31,506 nt of DNA from JAYZDF01 sp036337945 (GCA_036337945.1 JAYZDF010000078.1:1-31506); one strand, 5' to 3'. Positions 7,337 through 15,851 are shown, counted from the stretch's first letter. Made by a program: numbers and translations. The notes: a model not told the origin generated them from the letters alone.

Positions 7337-8710
7337 ATGAATAGAGGCATTAAGACTGGTTTGGGTACAGTCGTCGCTTTTGTGACGATTGGTTGCGGTG
7401 CAGGCGACGTGACAGAGCCTGTGACGTATCACGGGACAGCAAAAGCCATTATCGATGCAAAGTGTGCCGGGTGTCATCAGCCAGATGAAATCGGTCCGTT
7501 TTCACTTCAAACCTACGAAGAGGTCGTCACATTTAAGGTTGCGGCGAAAGCTGCCATTATGAGTGGAAACATGCCGCCATGGCAGCCCGCCGATGGCTGC
7601 ACAGACTACAAAGGGAACTTTGATCTGACCGAAACGGAACGAGCCACGTTGTTAGAGTTTTTCGATGCACCTGAAGAAGGAGACCCTTCGGTACCTGCTC
7701 AGATGACGGAGGCGACAGCGAGAAAGCCTGAATGGAGGCCTGACCTAAGCCTGCCTTTACCTCTGCCTTTCACGCCAAAAATCAATCCTGACGATTACCG
7801 GTGCCAGATCATCGAATGGCCTCTCGACAAAGAAGTTTTTGTCACCGGATTTTCCGTCACGCCGGATAAGAAAGCGATCGTTCATCATGCCATTGCCTTT
7901 CTCGTTTCACCGGGCCGAGCTGACCAGTTTCGGGCGATGGATGAAGCAGAAGAAGGGCCTGGGTATACATGTTTTGGCGGTCCTACTGCTGCGAGCGTCG
8001 AAGGCATGGCCACGCTACGAGGGCAGGGGGATACAGGTTGGCTCGGAGCTTGGGTCCCAGGCGCGCGCTCTGGTTCTCTTCCTGAAGGCCTAGGTATCAA
8101 AGTCGTCCCTGGAAGCATTGTCGTTCTCCAAATGCACTACAACACGCTTTCGGCTGAAACAGTTGCGGACCAATCAACGGTAAATGTGTCCTACGCGGAA
8201 ACGGTTGAACGAGAAGCAATGATCCTGCCTTTTACCGATGTTGGTTGGGTAAGCAATGGTCGTATTGGTGGTCCACCGATGACGATTCCAGCGGGCGAAT
8301 CCTCGGTCAGCCACAGCGCAGCTGTCCTCAATGATGGTTTGCTTATGGGCAATTTCCGCAATCGGCTGGGGGTGTCGAGCGACCAATCTCTGCTTATCTA
8401 TAATGCCGCGGGACATATGCATACGCTGGGACAGAAAATTCGACTCGAAGTCGAGAGGCCTAGCTCGGGTAATGATGAATGTCTGTTGGAGATCCAAGAC
8501 TGGGATTTCAATTGGCAGGGAACTTACATGTTAGAAAAGCCCGTTCGACTTGCGCCTGAAGACAACCTTCGTCTTTCGTGCACATGGGACAATAGCGCGT
8601 CGAACCAGATCATGGTCAACGGAGCGTTGCGAACTCCCACTGATATCAAGTGGGGTGAAGGTACAACTGATGAGATGTGTCTCGGCGTGGCGCTCGTCGC
8701 TGCTGAATAA
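7337..8710 (+). CDS. Haem c / copper type II monooxygenase-like lipoprotein
   Basis: The protein has 457 residues; the ATG is preceded by GGAGAG. The lipobox VTIGC places the acylated Cys at residue 20. Residues ~30-115 form a cytochrome-c-like domain with CAGCH (43-47) and a possible axial Met in GNMPPW. The rest follows the copper type II ascorbate-dependent monooxygenase family (PHM/DBM fold). It has His183-His184 in VHHAIAF and His267 in QMHYN (one copper site), and His360/His362 in GHMH with Met447 in DEMCLG (the second copper site). All ligands known in PHM thus have counterparts. It probably hydroxylates an unknown small substrate outside the inner membrane, with the haem domain delivering electrons in place of soluble ascorbate; that electron role is inferred. 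It ends 1 bp before the stop of the convergent cyclase gene. Family call is strong; substrate is unknown. Confidence 0.88.
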   Translation: MNRGIKTGLGTVVAFVTIGCGAGDVTEPVTYHGTAKAIIDAKCAGCHQPDEIGPFSLQTYEEVVTFKVAAKAAIMSGNMPPWQPADGCTDYKGNFDLTETERATLLEFFDAPEEGDPSVPAQMTEATARKPEWRPDLSLPLPLPFTPKINPDDYRCQIIEWPLDKEVFVTGFSVTPDKKAIVHHAIAFLVSPGRADQFRAMDEAEEGPGYTCFGGPTAASVEGMATLRGQGDTGWLGAWVPGARSGSLPEGLGIKVVPGSIVVLQMHYNTLSAETVADQSTVNVSYAETVEREAMILPFTDVGWVSNGRIGGPPMTIPAGESSVSHSAAVLNDGLLMGNFRNRLGVSSDQSLLIYNAAGHMHTLGQKIRLEVERPSSGNDECLLEIQDWDFNWQGTYMLEKPVRLAPEDNLRLSCTWDNSASNQIMVNGALRTPTDIKWGEGTTDEMCLGVALVAAE

Positions 8711-8711
8711 T

Positions 8712-9956
8712 CTATATCGTCGGGTTCGTTCTTGGTCCGTCTAAAAAGTAAGTGACGAGAAGTCCTTTTCCTTTGATTTCAATAGGCCCGCGCTCAGTAA
8801 ATGCGAATCGCTCGTAGGATTGGTTGGTTACTTCTTTGGTGACTTGAATCCGTCCTGGAATTCCAGTCGATTCCATTCTTGACGCCATGTTCACGGAATC
8901 GCCCCAAATGTCATAGACCAGTTTCTTGGTTCCAATCACCCCGGCGACCAATGGACCGGTACTGACGCCGATTCGTAAGGCGAGGCTCCTGCCGTTTTCG
9001 TGGTTATATTGATTCAGGCTTTCTCGAAGTTGTAGACTCAAATGAAGTATTTTAGACAGATGATCGGGGTCCTTACTCGGTACTCCGCCCGCGACCATAT
9101 ACGAATCTCCAATCGTCTTAATTTTTTCAAGTCCTGCCTGATCGACCAGCTTATCAAAACGCGAAAAAATAGTATTCAACATGAAAACGGTCTCTGAGGG
9201 CGGTTGTAACGAGGTGAGCTTTGTAAATCCCACAAGGTCTGCAAACAACACGGAAGCGGAATCGAAATGATCTGCAATCGTGTCTTCATTATTCTTGAGA
9301 CGCTCCGCGATCGCAGCGGGCAGAAGATTTCTAAGAAGTGATTCAGAGCGATCAAAAGAAGCCTTTAGGTGCTGCCGCACGATAAACAGCGAAGCGTGAA
9401 ACTGTCGCATGATAAAAATAATCAAAGTAATCGAGATGATTAGCGCCAATGCACGCCACCCCGGGTTGTAGCCGCTATCTAAACCTTTCGTAAAGGGAGG
9501 TTCGTAGGTGTCTTCATTCAGACACATCCAAACTAAAAGAGCTTCGGATAGGCCGGTAATGACCCACCACCATATTCGATGCCGATGGTGAATGGCAACG
9601 AGCGAAAGGACTGGCATGACAAGCAAGAAATAGTGGCCTCCTGTGCCAGCCGGAGAAAAAAATAAGGCAACCACAGAAGCTTGAACAAGAGCGCTGAACA
9701 TGAGTCCGATGCTGGAAAGTGGATAAACCGGAAAAGCCAAAAATGCAGAATAGACCCCTGCAAAGAATAAATTGATTCCGCTGCTTGGAAGTATGTTCAA
9801 GAGGTAGAAAGATAACGCGTAGAAACAGGATATAACGAGGCCACTTGTTGCGATGATTCGGTTCGCAAGAATCCAGTTCCCGCGTTCATCCGGGATGTGG
9901 CTGGATAGCTTATAGGGCTCGCCGATCAGAGCGATAAGTTCTCTCGTATTAAGCAC
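8712..9956 (-). CDS. Membrane class III adenylate cyclase
   Basis: The protein has 414 residues. Six hydrophobic helices (~residues 34-56, 62-78, 82-100, 108-124, 128-146, 168-186) form an integral membrane sensor. A short linker leads to a class III catalytic domain at ~232-395. Metal-binding Asp240 (FADLVGF) and Asp284 (TIGDSYM) are present. Lys280 (EKIKTIGD) and Asp349 (YDIWGD) are the residues that select ATP over GTP. Asn356 and Arg360 (NMASRME) stabilise the transition state. All are intact, so active cAMP production is predicted. The catalytic domain probably works as a homodimer. No partner gene adjoins it. Its upstream region (9957-10112) carries unusual direct and inverted repeats. 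Three CRP-like boxes elsewhere in the window fit a cAMP-responsive regulator. The signal sensed by the membrane half is unknown. Confidence 0.92.
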   Translation of the reverse strand: MLNTRELIALIGEPYKLSSHIPDERGNWILANRIIATSGLVISCFYALSFYLLNILPSSGINLFFAGVYSAFLAFPVYPLSSIGLMFSALVQASVVALFFSPAGTGGHYFLLVMPVLSLVAIHHRHRIWWWVITGLSEALLVWMCLNEDTYEPPFTKGLDSGYNPGWRALALIISITLIIFIMRQFHASLFIVRQHLKASFDRSESLLRNLLPAAIAERLKNNEDTIADHFDSASVLFADLVGFTKLTSLQPPSETVFMLNTIFSRFDKLVDQAGLEKIKTIGDSYMVAGGVPSKDPDHLSKILHLSLQLRESLNQYNHENGRSLALRIGVSTGPLVAGVIGTKKLVYDIWGDSVNMASRMESTGIPGRIQVTKEVTNQSYERFAFTERGPIEIKGKGLLVTYFLDGPRTNPTI

Positions 9957-9997
9957 CAGGCAATCTTTTACTACTAATAGTTAGAAGGTGACAAATT

Positions 9998-10076
9998 ACT
10001 TTGTGAACCAGGAAAATATCAGGGTATTAAGTGCAATTTCGTTACGCAAGTAACTTTGTGACCTATAAATACCCTG
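9998..10076. repeat. Interleaved direct and inverted repeats upstream of cyclase gene
   Basis: ACTTTGTGA occurs at 9998-10006 and again at 10053-10061, 55 bp apart. CAGGGTATT (10020-10028) is perfectly reverse-complementary to AATACCCTG (10068-10076). The two pairs interleave within 80 bp, starting 42 bp upstream of the cyclase start. A DNA-looping or paired-operator arrangement is plausible. No -35/-10 pair is clear. Confidence 0.5.
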
Positions 10077-10112
10077 TTTGTCGAATTCTCACTGCCACCC
10101 GAACGGAGATAC

Positions 10113-10940
10113 CTAAGAGAGTGCGCCCCTCTCGAGTATGTAAAGATCTAGCCCTTCAGATTTGCTTTTCCCTTTTTGAATTCCTGCGGAGATACGGATG
10201 TTCTCATCCACATATAGATTCCAAAGTTCACCTTTGATTCCTTTGGGACCCGGAACTGTAAGCGTCCATCGTTCTTTCGATTCCACGGAATCTACGAGGT
10301 CTTGCAAATTTGCATTCGCAGGCAGCTTTCCAGGACGAGCGCGATTCTCAGCGAACTCAAGATTGATGACGTTTTTTCTTGGTCTGCCATCGCCAGGGAC
10401 GGGCTCAGCTTCTTCTCCGACCGTGTAGTTGCCTTTGACAAAGCTTTGAATTGTTCCAAGTCTCAAACCAAATAAGCTAAATTTGCTTTCGGCCACGTTG
10501 GTATAGAAGTTTTTATCGATGACCTGCCAAATTCGCTCGCGATCTAACTTCAAGAATCCCGGACCGCGGTCGATGTCTGGGTCGTCGTACCAAAGATTCT
10601 TCCAAGTACCTCGCGTCAGCTCAACTTCATTGCTTGGTCGATTTTTGCTGAAATAGTCTGCAAGAACTGAAATGTGAGGCTCCAGCTGTTCACGGACTTC
10701 CTTGATGTTCTCTTTGTTCGTTGTGTTCTTGGAAGCTATTCTTTTGATTTCAGCTTTTGCTGATGCAACTTTGGGTGGAAGCGTTTGCGATACTGCTTGC
10801 GCTTTTTGTGAAGGTCGCACGAACTGATCGCTCGCCTGTGTCATCGGGCTAGCCCAAGACGGTTGCTGGGCAACACCAGTATCTGCTGGTTGTATCTCAG
10901 GTTTGGGGGTCGAAGGAGTTCTTGCAGTTGATACGCGCAT
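10113..10940 (-). CDS. Possible PAP/fibrillin-like lipid-binding protein
   Basis: The protein has 275 residues and no signal peptide. The first ~60 residues are polar and rich in Ser, Thr, Pro and Gln (MRVSTARTPSTPKP). A charged helical segment follows at ~60-95. From ~108 the pattern resembles the plastid lipid-associated protein (PAP/fibrillin) domain: TRGTWKNLWYDD, then ERIWQVIDKNFYTNVAESKF, and near the end ELWNLYVDENIRISAGIQKG followed by LDLYILERG. These match the family's opening Trp/Tyr strand, its central Q-x-I-x(n)-N-V motif and its closing Y-x-D-x-x-(I/L)-R-(I/V)-x-x-G strand. Fibrillins are lipocalin-like and bind isoprenoid or lipid compounds. The call is by eye and moderately sure. 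The disordered N-terminus without a Sec signal is odd. The gene is divergent from the lipid-modification operon at 11358, across a 417-bp gap. Confidence 0.75.
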   Translation of the reverse strand: MRVSTARTPSTPKPEIQPADTGVAQQPSWASPMTQASDQFVRPSQKAQAVSQTLPPKVASAKAEIKRIASKNTTNKENIKEVREQLEPHISVLADYFSKNRPSNEVELTRGTWKNLWYDDPDIDRGPGFLKLDRERIWQVIDKNFYTNVAESKFSLFGLRLGTIQSFVKGNYTVGEEAEPVPGDGRPRKNVINLEFAENRARPGKLPANANLQDLVDSVESKERWTLTVPGPKGIKGELWNLYVDENIRISAGIQKGKSKSEGLDLYILERGALS

Positions 10941-11357
10941 GAGTTTGCAACCTTTGTCTAAAGACTGATCAGGTTTTCGATGATGTTGTCTAAGTGTTGC
11001 TTCATTTTCTAACCTGCTGTTAGATATTTCCCTTTAGCTCGAGAATCTCTTTTTGTACGATTGCGAGTATTCAATTGGCTTTGCTGAATACGTAATCGGT
11101 GTGGTGCTTTCGTCTTTACTCAGTGAGCCTCTGTTCCAATTCATGGTTTGACAGGCTGAGTGTCACCGTTGTGTCATGAAAGAGGTAGATTTCGGTTCAT
11201 CTGTAGATACGAATCGAAACAACTGGTCCACCCCGCGACATTTTTCTAGACAACTTCCTCGATAGGTTATTTACCGATCGCAAAGCCGCTCGGTTAACGC
11301 TGAATGTTTTCTCCTCATATGTGGGGGATCCCAGTAACTGAGAGGTGATAACGAGTC
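10941..11357. other. 417-bp divergent intergenic region
   Basis: No gene is supported here. It separates the fibrillin-like gene (minus) from the FAD/DUF1365/CFA operon (plus). It holds the inverted repeat GTATTCA/TGAATAC (11067-11073, 11085-11091) and a cluster of TGACA/TGTCA half-sites (11148-11176). A GAGGTGAT sequence lies about ten bases before the ATG at 11358. No clean -35/-10 pair was found apart from TTGACA at 11148, which lacks a good -10. Confidence 0.5.
11148..11176 (+). promoter_or_regulatory. TGACA/TGTCA half-site cluster upstream of CFA operon
   Basis: TTGACA (11148-11153) is followed by GTGTCA at 11160-11165 and again at 11171-11176. The two GTGTCA copies are spaced 11 bp apart in the same orientation, and the first pair forms TGACA-N7-TGTCA. 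Head-to-tail 11-bp repeats are how the MerR-family B12 photoreceptor CarH contacts DNA, and such regulators are linked to light and oxidative-stress genes, but the sequence does not prove this. It lies ~180 bp upstream of the operon. Confidence 0.3.
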
Positions 11358-12623
11358 ATGAAGATAGCGATAGTCGGAACAGGAATCAGCGCGCTCACCT
11401 GCGCTCATCGGTTGCACAAACAACATGACCTCACCTTGTACGAGGCGACGGATTGGATTGGTGGACACACTCACACGGTAGACGTGGAAGTCAACCGGCG
11501 GGAATATGCTGTTGATACGGGATTTATCGTTTTCAATCACAAGACCTATCCTAATTTCTTGCAACTGCTCGGCGAATTGTATGTGCCCTATCAGCAAAGC
11601 TGCATGAGCTTTAGTGTGAAGTGCGACGAAACCGGTTTGGAATATGGTGGCTCCTCCCTCGGGACTCTATTCGCGCAAAAGCGGAACATCGCGAAACCCA
11701 ATTATTTACGAATGCTTTACGATATTACTCGATTCTATCGCAACGCGGAAAAGCACCTGAAGCTTGGAGACGAGAGATCACTTGGCCAATTCTTGAGTGA
11801 TGAGAAGTACTCACAGATGTTTGTAGACAAACACATCGTGCCGATGGCGGCTGCCGTATGGTCGGCTCCACCTTCTCAAATGATGGAGTTCCCGCTCAAA
11901 TACCTACTGCGCTTCTTTCATAACCACGGCTTTACGCAAATCAATAACCGACCTCAGTGGTACGTCATAACGGGTGGAAGCCGCGAGTATGTAAAGAAAC
12001 TCGTCGAACCGTTTAAGCAGAATATAAGACTCAATCAGCCCGTGATGTCTGTTTCACGTTCGGAAGGTCAGGTATCTGTCGTCACCTCTGAAGGAGAAGA
12101 GCATTACGACGAAATCATATTTTCGTGTCATAGCGATACGGCACTGAAATTACTTGCTGACCCAACACCACAAGAAGAGCAAGTTCTGGGCAACATCCCC
12201 TATCAAGCGAACAGTGTTGTTCTTCATACAGATGCAAGCTTGATGCCCAAGAAGAAGAAAGCCTGGGCGAGCTGGAACTACCGTTTACCGAAAGGTCTAT
12301 CTCGCGACTCTACGGTCACATATTGGATGAATCGACTCCAAGGCTTACCTAGTGATGCACCAGATTTTTTCGTATCACTCAACCAGGATGATCACATTGA
12401 TCCATCTCTAATTCTGAGAACGTTCAACTATGAGCATCCAATCTACACTGATTCTACTCTTGAGGCACAAGCTCAACACGGAACGATAAGTGGACATAAC
12501 CGGACACACTACTGCGGCGCCTATTGGTTCTATGGATTTCACGAAGATGGTGTGAAAAGTGGCTTGAGGGTCGTGGAAAATATTTCGGAGAAAGAGAAAC
12601 GTGAGCGAGAGCGCGCCGCATAG
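11358..12623 (+). CDS. FAD-dependent amine-oxidase-like oxidoreductase
   Basis: The protein has 421 residues. The N-terminal Rossmann motif IVGTGISAL (GxGxxx type) and the downstream YEATDWIGGHTHTV mark the FAD-binding site of the flavin amine-oxidase/phytoene-desaturase superfamily. DTGFIVFNHKTYPNF follows at ~50-65. There is no signal peptide, so the protein is cytoplasmic or membrane-associated. It is the first gene of a three-gene operon, and its end overlaps the DUF1365 start by 23 bp. This FAD-protein/DUF1365/CFA-synthase order is a recurring bacterial cluster. It is thought to modify unsaturated acyl chains of membrane phospholipids, with the flavoprotein as the likely oxidoreductase or desaturase step. 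The exact reaction is not known from the sequence. A GAGGTGAT ribosome site precedes the ATG. Confidence 0.9.
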   Translation: MKIAIVGTGISALTCAHRLHKQHDLTLYEATDWIGGHTHTVDVEVNRREYAVDTGFIVFNHKTYPNFLQLLGELYVPYQQSCMSFSVKCDETGLEYGGSSLGTLFAQKRNIAKPNYLRMLYDITRFYRNAEKHLKLGDERSLGQFLSDEKYSQMFVDKHIVPMAAAVWSAPPSQMMEFPLKYLLRFFHNHGFTQINNRPQWYVITGGSREYVKKLVEPFKQNIRLNQPVMSVSRSEGQVSVVTSEGEEHYDEIIFSCHSDTALKLLADPTPQEEQVLGNIPYQANSVVLHTDASLMPKKKKAWASWNYRLPKGLSRDSTVTYWMNRLQGLPSDAPDFFVSLNQDDHIDPSLILRTFNYEHPIYTDSTLEAQAQHGTISGHNRTHYCGAYWFYGFHEDGVKSGLRVVENISEKEKRERERAA

Positions 12624-13392
12624 TGCTATCTATACTGGCTGGGTTCGCCATCGTCGTGCCGCTCCGAAACATGAGTTTCGGTACCCAGTGTTTATGGCAT
12701 ATCTCGACCTCAGCAAACTCGAGGAGGTCTTTGCGAAAAGCCCTTTTTGGTCCCTTGAGCGACTAAATTTTGCGACCTTTCGTCGTAAAGATTATCTGGG
12801 TGACGGGCCTAACCTAAGCGAAGACGTTCGGGAAAAAATAAGAGAGAAGGGCATAGAAGTACCAAACGGAGCCATCCGGATTCTCACCCACCTTCGATAT
12901 TTTGGTCACTGTTTCAATCCAGTGAGCTTTTACTTTTGCTTTAGCGACACAGAAGAACTCGAAGTTATCGTCTCTGAAATCACCAATACCCCTTGGGATG
13001 AACGTTTTTGCTATGTGCATGACGTACGAGAATCGAACCGAAAAGGTAAATTATTCCAGTTTAGTTTCAGTAAGCAATTTCACGTGTCACCATTTCTGGA
13101 CATGGATTATCAGTACGACTGGAAATTTAGTCGTCCTGATAAAAATATTTTGATTCATATGAAGAATTACAAGAATTCGGAAGTTGAATTCGACGCGACT
13201 CTCTCGATGGAGCGCCGTCATATGAGTTCCCGCGAAATGAGAACGATTTTGTTTGAATATCCGCTAATGACGTTAAAAGTTGTTTGGGGAATATATTGGC
13301 AGGCATTTGTTTTATGGATGAAGAAAGCACGGTTCTTTGATCATCCCGCAACACAAATTGACAAGGAGCATCGGCATGCAGGCGAATCTTGA
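12601..13392 (+). CDS. DUF1365 family protein
   Basis: The protein has 263 residues and starts at GTG inside the end of the FAD gene (23-bp overlap), preceded by GGAG 10 bp upstream. It shows the DUF1365 pattern. The N-terminus reads IYTGWVRHRRAAPKHEFRYP, followed by FMAYLDL. The middle has THLRYFGHCFNPVSFYFCF and the conserved EITNTPWDERFCYV. The C-terminal third has FHVSPFLDMDYQYDW. The length is usual for the family. DUF1365 genes almost always sit with a flavoprotein and a cyclopropane-fatty-acid synthase, as here. A function in acyl-chain modification or presentation is inferred from context, and no catalytic activity is established. Its end overlaps the CFA start by 17 bp, so the three genes are probably translationally coupled. 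Confidence 0.93.
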   Translation: MSESAPHSAIYTGWVRHRRAAPKHEFRYPVFMAYLDLSKLEEVFAKSPFWSLERLNFATFRRKDYLGDGPNLSEDVREKIREKGIEVPNGAIRILTHLRYFGHCFNPVSFYFCFSDTEELEVIVSEITNTPWDERFCYVHDVRESNRKGKLFQFSFSKQFHVSPFLDMDYQYDWKFSRPDKNILIHMKNYKNSEVEFDATLSMERRHMSSREMRTILFEYPLMTLKVVWGIYWQAFVLWMKKARFFDHPATQIDKEHRHAGES

Positions 13393-14638
13393 TGAATATA
13401 GATTGTTCGTAACTAACGGTCCAAGAAGAGGATGGATCACTGAAAAACTTATAGGTGTTATTTATGCTCGCCTAACAAAAATCCGAGGCGGATCTTTGGC
13501 CGTAACCTGGAAGAACCGCCGTCGCATATTCGGCGATGGTCCAATGAACGCTGCGATCGAAGTCAAAATCCATGACGAATCCTTTTTCTGGGCCTTAGCT
13601 ACGCGAGGCACAGTTGGGGCAGCCGAAGCTTATATGGACGGCGCGTGGGAGACTGAAGACCTGGTTGGAGTCCTGCAACTCATTCTAGACAATTATACAA
13701 TGATGACCTCTCTCGAAGGAGGCCTAGCCCGCGCTTCACAACCGTTGTTTCGGGCCTACCATCGGGTTCGGAAGAATACTCTGAATGGGAGTCGTTCGAA
13801 CATTTCCGCACATTATGATTTGAGCAACGACTTTTTTGAGAAGATGCTTGATGAGACAATGATGTATTCTAGCGGGATTTTTGAAACTCCTGACGCTACG
13901 ATGCACGAAGCCTCGATTGCCAAATTAGATGCCATTTGTCGTAAGCTCGAGCTTCAACCAGATGAACAGGTTCTGGAGATCGGAACAGGCTGGGGTGGCT
14001 TCGCGATTTACGCAGCCAAAAATTACGGAGTCCATGTAACTACGACTACGATTTCTAAGAAGCAATATAGTTACGCGAAGAGAAGAGTTGCTGAGGAAGG
14101 TCTTGAAGATCGAATTACGCTCCTATTGAAAGACTATCGCGAACTAGAAGGCACTTTCGATAAACTTGTATCTATTGAGATGATCGAAGCGGTGGGTCAT
14201 CAGTATTATGATACGTTTTTCGAAGTTTGTCAGGAGCGTTTGAAACCCACTGGGGCTGCATTGATTCAGGCGATAACAATCGTCGATCATATGTACGAGA
14301 AAGCGCGAGATTCTGTCGATTTCATCAAAAGGTATATTTTCCCTGGAAGTTGTATTCCTTCTGTCACTATCTTATGCGACTCCGCTCGAAAAAGCTCTGA
14401 CCTGAAGCTATTCCACCTGCAAGATATCGGCGAAGATTATGCGAAAACACTGTTAGCTTGGCGCGAGAAGTTTTGGAACAATATCGCCGAAATTCGTGAA
14501 CTAGGATTTGATGAAAGCTTCATCCGGATGTGGGATTATTACCTTTGCTACTGCATTGCCGGATTTCAATACCGACACATTAGCGATGTTCACATGTTGA
14601 TGACGCGACCATTATCGCGTCTTAAGTCTCCCGCGTAA
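13376..14638 (+). CDS. cfa: Cyclopropane-fatty-acyl-phospholipid synthase family methyltransferase
   Basis: I chose the ATG at 13376 (MQANLDEYRLF), preceded by AAGGAGC at 7-8 bp. A longer TTG-start frame from 13337 lacks such a site. The product has 420 residues. It has the substrate-region motif SAHYDLSNDFFEKMLD, with MMYSSGIF following, and the SAM-binding motif VLEIGTGWGGFA. It also has SIEMIEAVGHQYYDTFFEVC and a C-terminal YIFPGSCIPS segment. These are all typical of CFA synthases, which transfer a methylene from S-adenosylmethionine to cis double bonds of membrane phospholipids. Family members in this operon type can also make methyl-branched or furan-type acyl chains, so the product need not be a cyclopropane. 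The 17-bp overlap with DUF1365 makes it the last gene of the operon. It converges on the unknown gene at 14681. Confidence 0.93.
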   Translation: MQANLDEYRLFVTNGPRRGWITEKLIGVIYARLTKIRGGSLAVTWKNRRRIFGDGPMNAAIEVKIHDESFFWALATRGTVGAAEAYMDGAWETEDLVGVLQLILDNYTMMTSLEGGLARASQPLFRAYHRVRKNTLNGSRSNISAHYDLSNDFFEKMLDETMMYSSGIFETPDATMHEASIAKLDAICRKLELQPDEQVLEIGTGWGGFAIYAAKNYGVHVTTTTISKKQYSYAKRRVAEEGLEDRITLLLKDYRELEGTFDKLVSIEMIEAVGHQYYDTFFEVCQERLKPTGAALIQAITIVDHMYEKARDSVDFIKRYIFPGSCIPSVTILCDSARKSSDLKLFHLQDIGEDYAKTLLAWREKFWNNIAEIRELGFDESFIRMWDYYLCYCIAGFQYRHISDVHMLMTRPLSRLKSPA

Positions 14639-14680
14639 AAAATTTGGGTCGAATTGTGAACTGCGGAGATTTTCTCTTCG

Positions 14681-15826
14681 TTACCGCTGAATGTTGCGGC
14701 TCAGGCTCTGAGAGGTATGGCCAACTCTAACGTTTGTAGTATGAAACTGGTCGAGGTTTACACCATTCCCACCAACGCTGGCTTCCACATCCCCGGTTAT
14801 ACCGACAGCAACGCCGAGCATTGAAGCTGCTGAAGCTAGTGCACCTGCAATGCCTGTACCGCCAAGTCTTTTAGTGGCTAGCTCAAAGTAAAGCTTTGCC
14901 TTGCCATCAGGCCTACCACTGCCGTTGAGTCCGGCATCCAATTGACCCCACAGATTACCTTGCGCTGATGGATTCGCCAGGCAGGGACCTTTGTTTCCTG
15001 AGAGGCGCAGAGATACGTGTTCCGGATTATTAATCGTGATGAATCCGTTGGAGCTGAAACTTGTGGGGCCTCGACCTCGAATTGAGCCAAGCCATCCAAG
15101 GCCGACATCAAAGTCAGTTTCTGGACAATTCGCTTCAAATCGAAATTCGCCACCAACTTCCAGCATGTTTACCATCGCTTTCATCATGTTCGGATCTAGA
15201 GCGGTTTGTTGGTCCTGCTTTGGTGTTTTTTTCTTCTGACCTGCGATGGCTCGGCCAATATCATTGTCTATTTTTGGAGGTTTGTTTTTGCTGGCTATCT
15301 CGATGACTTTCTGCAGAGGTATGATTCGTGCTCCCGGAAACGCGGCAACAGAGCCTTTGGGCGCCACGGAGCCGTCTGAATTGATTTGTACTCCATCAAC
15401 GATTGCACTTATTAGAAAGTCTGACATTGGGTTCGTAAATATTCCGGTGAGACCTTTGTCTGGGCAAATCGAGCCGATCGGATTTGTGATTTCAATTGGG
15501 TTAGAAAACTCAACAGAGCCACTCTCTAAAACGAGTCTTCCGTCCGGTGTAGCTTGTACTCCAACTTCACAGCTCATAACCGTATTGGGACGAACATTGA
15601 CAACTGCGGGATTGTTTTCTGTAGGAATTTTATGACGTCCGGTTCGAAGCGGAATGCTCATCGAAAACTTGCCGTTTTCTAAGTTAGTGCCTGCTGTGCA
15701 GGTGACATCCGAGACGCCCGCAACTTTCGGCCCAAAATGGAACGTTTTGCACATTCGCTCTGTCGCACAGGTTCTGTGGTTAGAGGCTCTAGAATAGTGC
15801 AATGGGCTGTTCGTTTGTATGGGCAT
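14681..15826 (-). CDS. Unknown 381-residue beta-rich protein
   Basis: I do not recognise this protein. It has 381 residues and no signal peptide; the N-terminus MPIQTNSPLHYSRASNHRT is polar. About ten Cys lie spread along residues 20-290, which is unusual for a cytosolic protein and suggests that it is exported by some route. Two beta-rich parts (~25-170 and ~215-300) are separated by a Lys/Gln-rich linker (KKKTPKQDQQ). The second part has repeated Gly-Asn patterns such as LRLSGNKGPC and GLNGSGRPDGKAKLYFEL. A small hydrophobic Ala/Gly segment (GIAGALASAASMLGVAVGI) occurs near residue 330. The start lies 25 bp after the stop of the small membrane protein at 15852, so the two genes form an operon read from 16190. 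Confidence 0.8.
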   Translation of the reverse strand: MPIQTNSPLHYSRASNHRTCATERMCKTFHFGPKVAGVSDVTCTAGTNLENGKFSMSIPLRTGRHKIPTENNPAVVNVRPNTVMSCEVGVQATPDGRLVLESGSVEFSNPIEITNPIGSICPDKGLTGIFTNPMSDFLISAIVDGVQINSDGSVAPKGSVAAFPGARIIPLQKVIEIASKNKPPKIDNDIGRAIAGQKKKTPKQDQQTALDPNMMKAMVNMLEVGGEFRFEANCPETDFDVGLGWLGSIRGRGPTSFSSNGFITINNPEHVSLRLSGNKGPCLANPSAQGNLWGQLDAGLNGSGRPDGKAKLYFELATKRLGGTGIAGALASAASMLGVAVGITGDVEASVGGNGVNLDQFHTTNVRVGHTSQSLSRNIQR

Positions 15827-15851
15827 CAGTTTATTCAGCTCCTAGCTCGCT

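Noticed and set aside
13337..13375. TTG start for the CFA synthase gene
   Set aside because: The ATG at 13376 has an AAGGAGC site at proper spacing; the extra 13 residues are not family-like.
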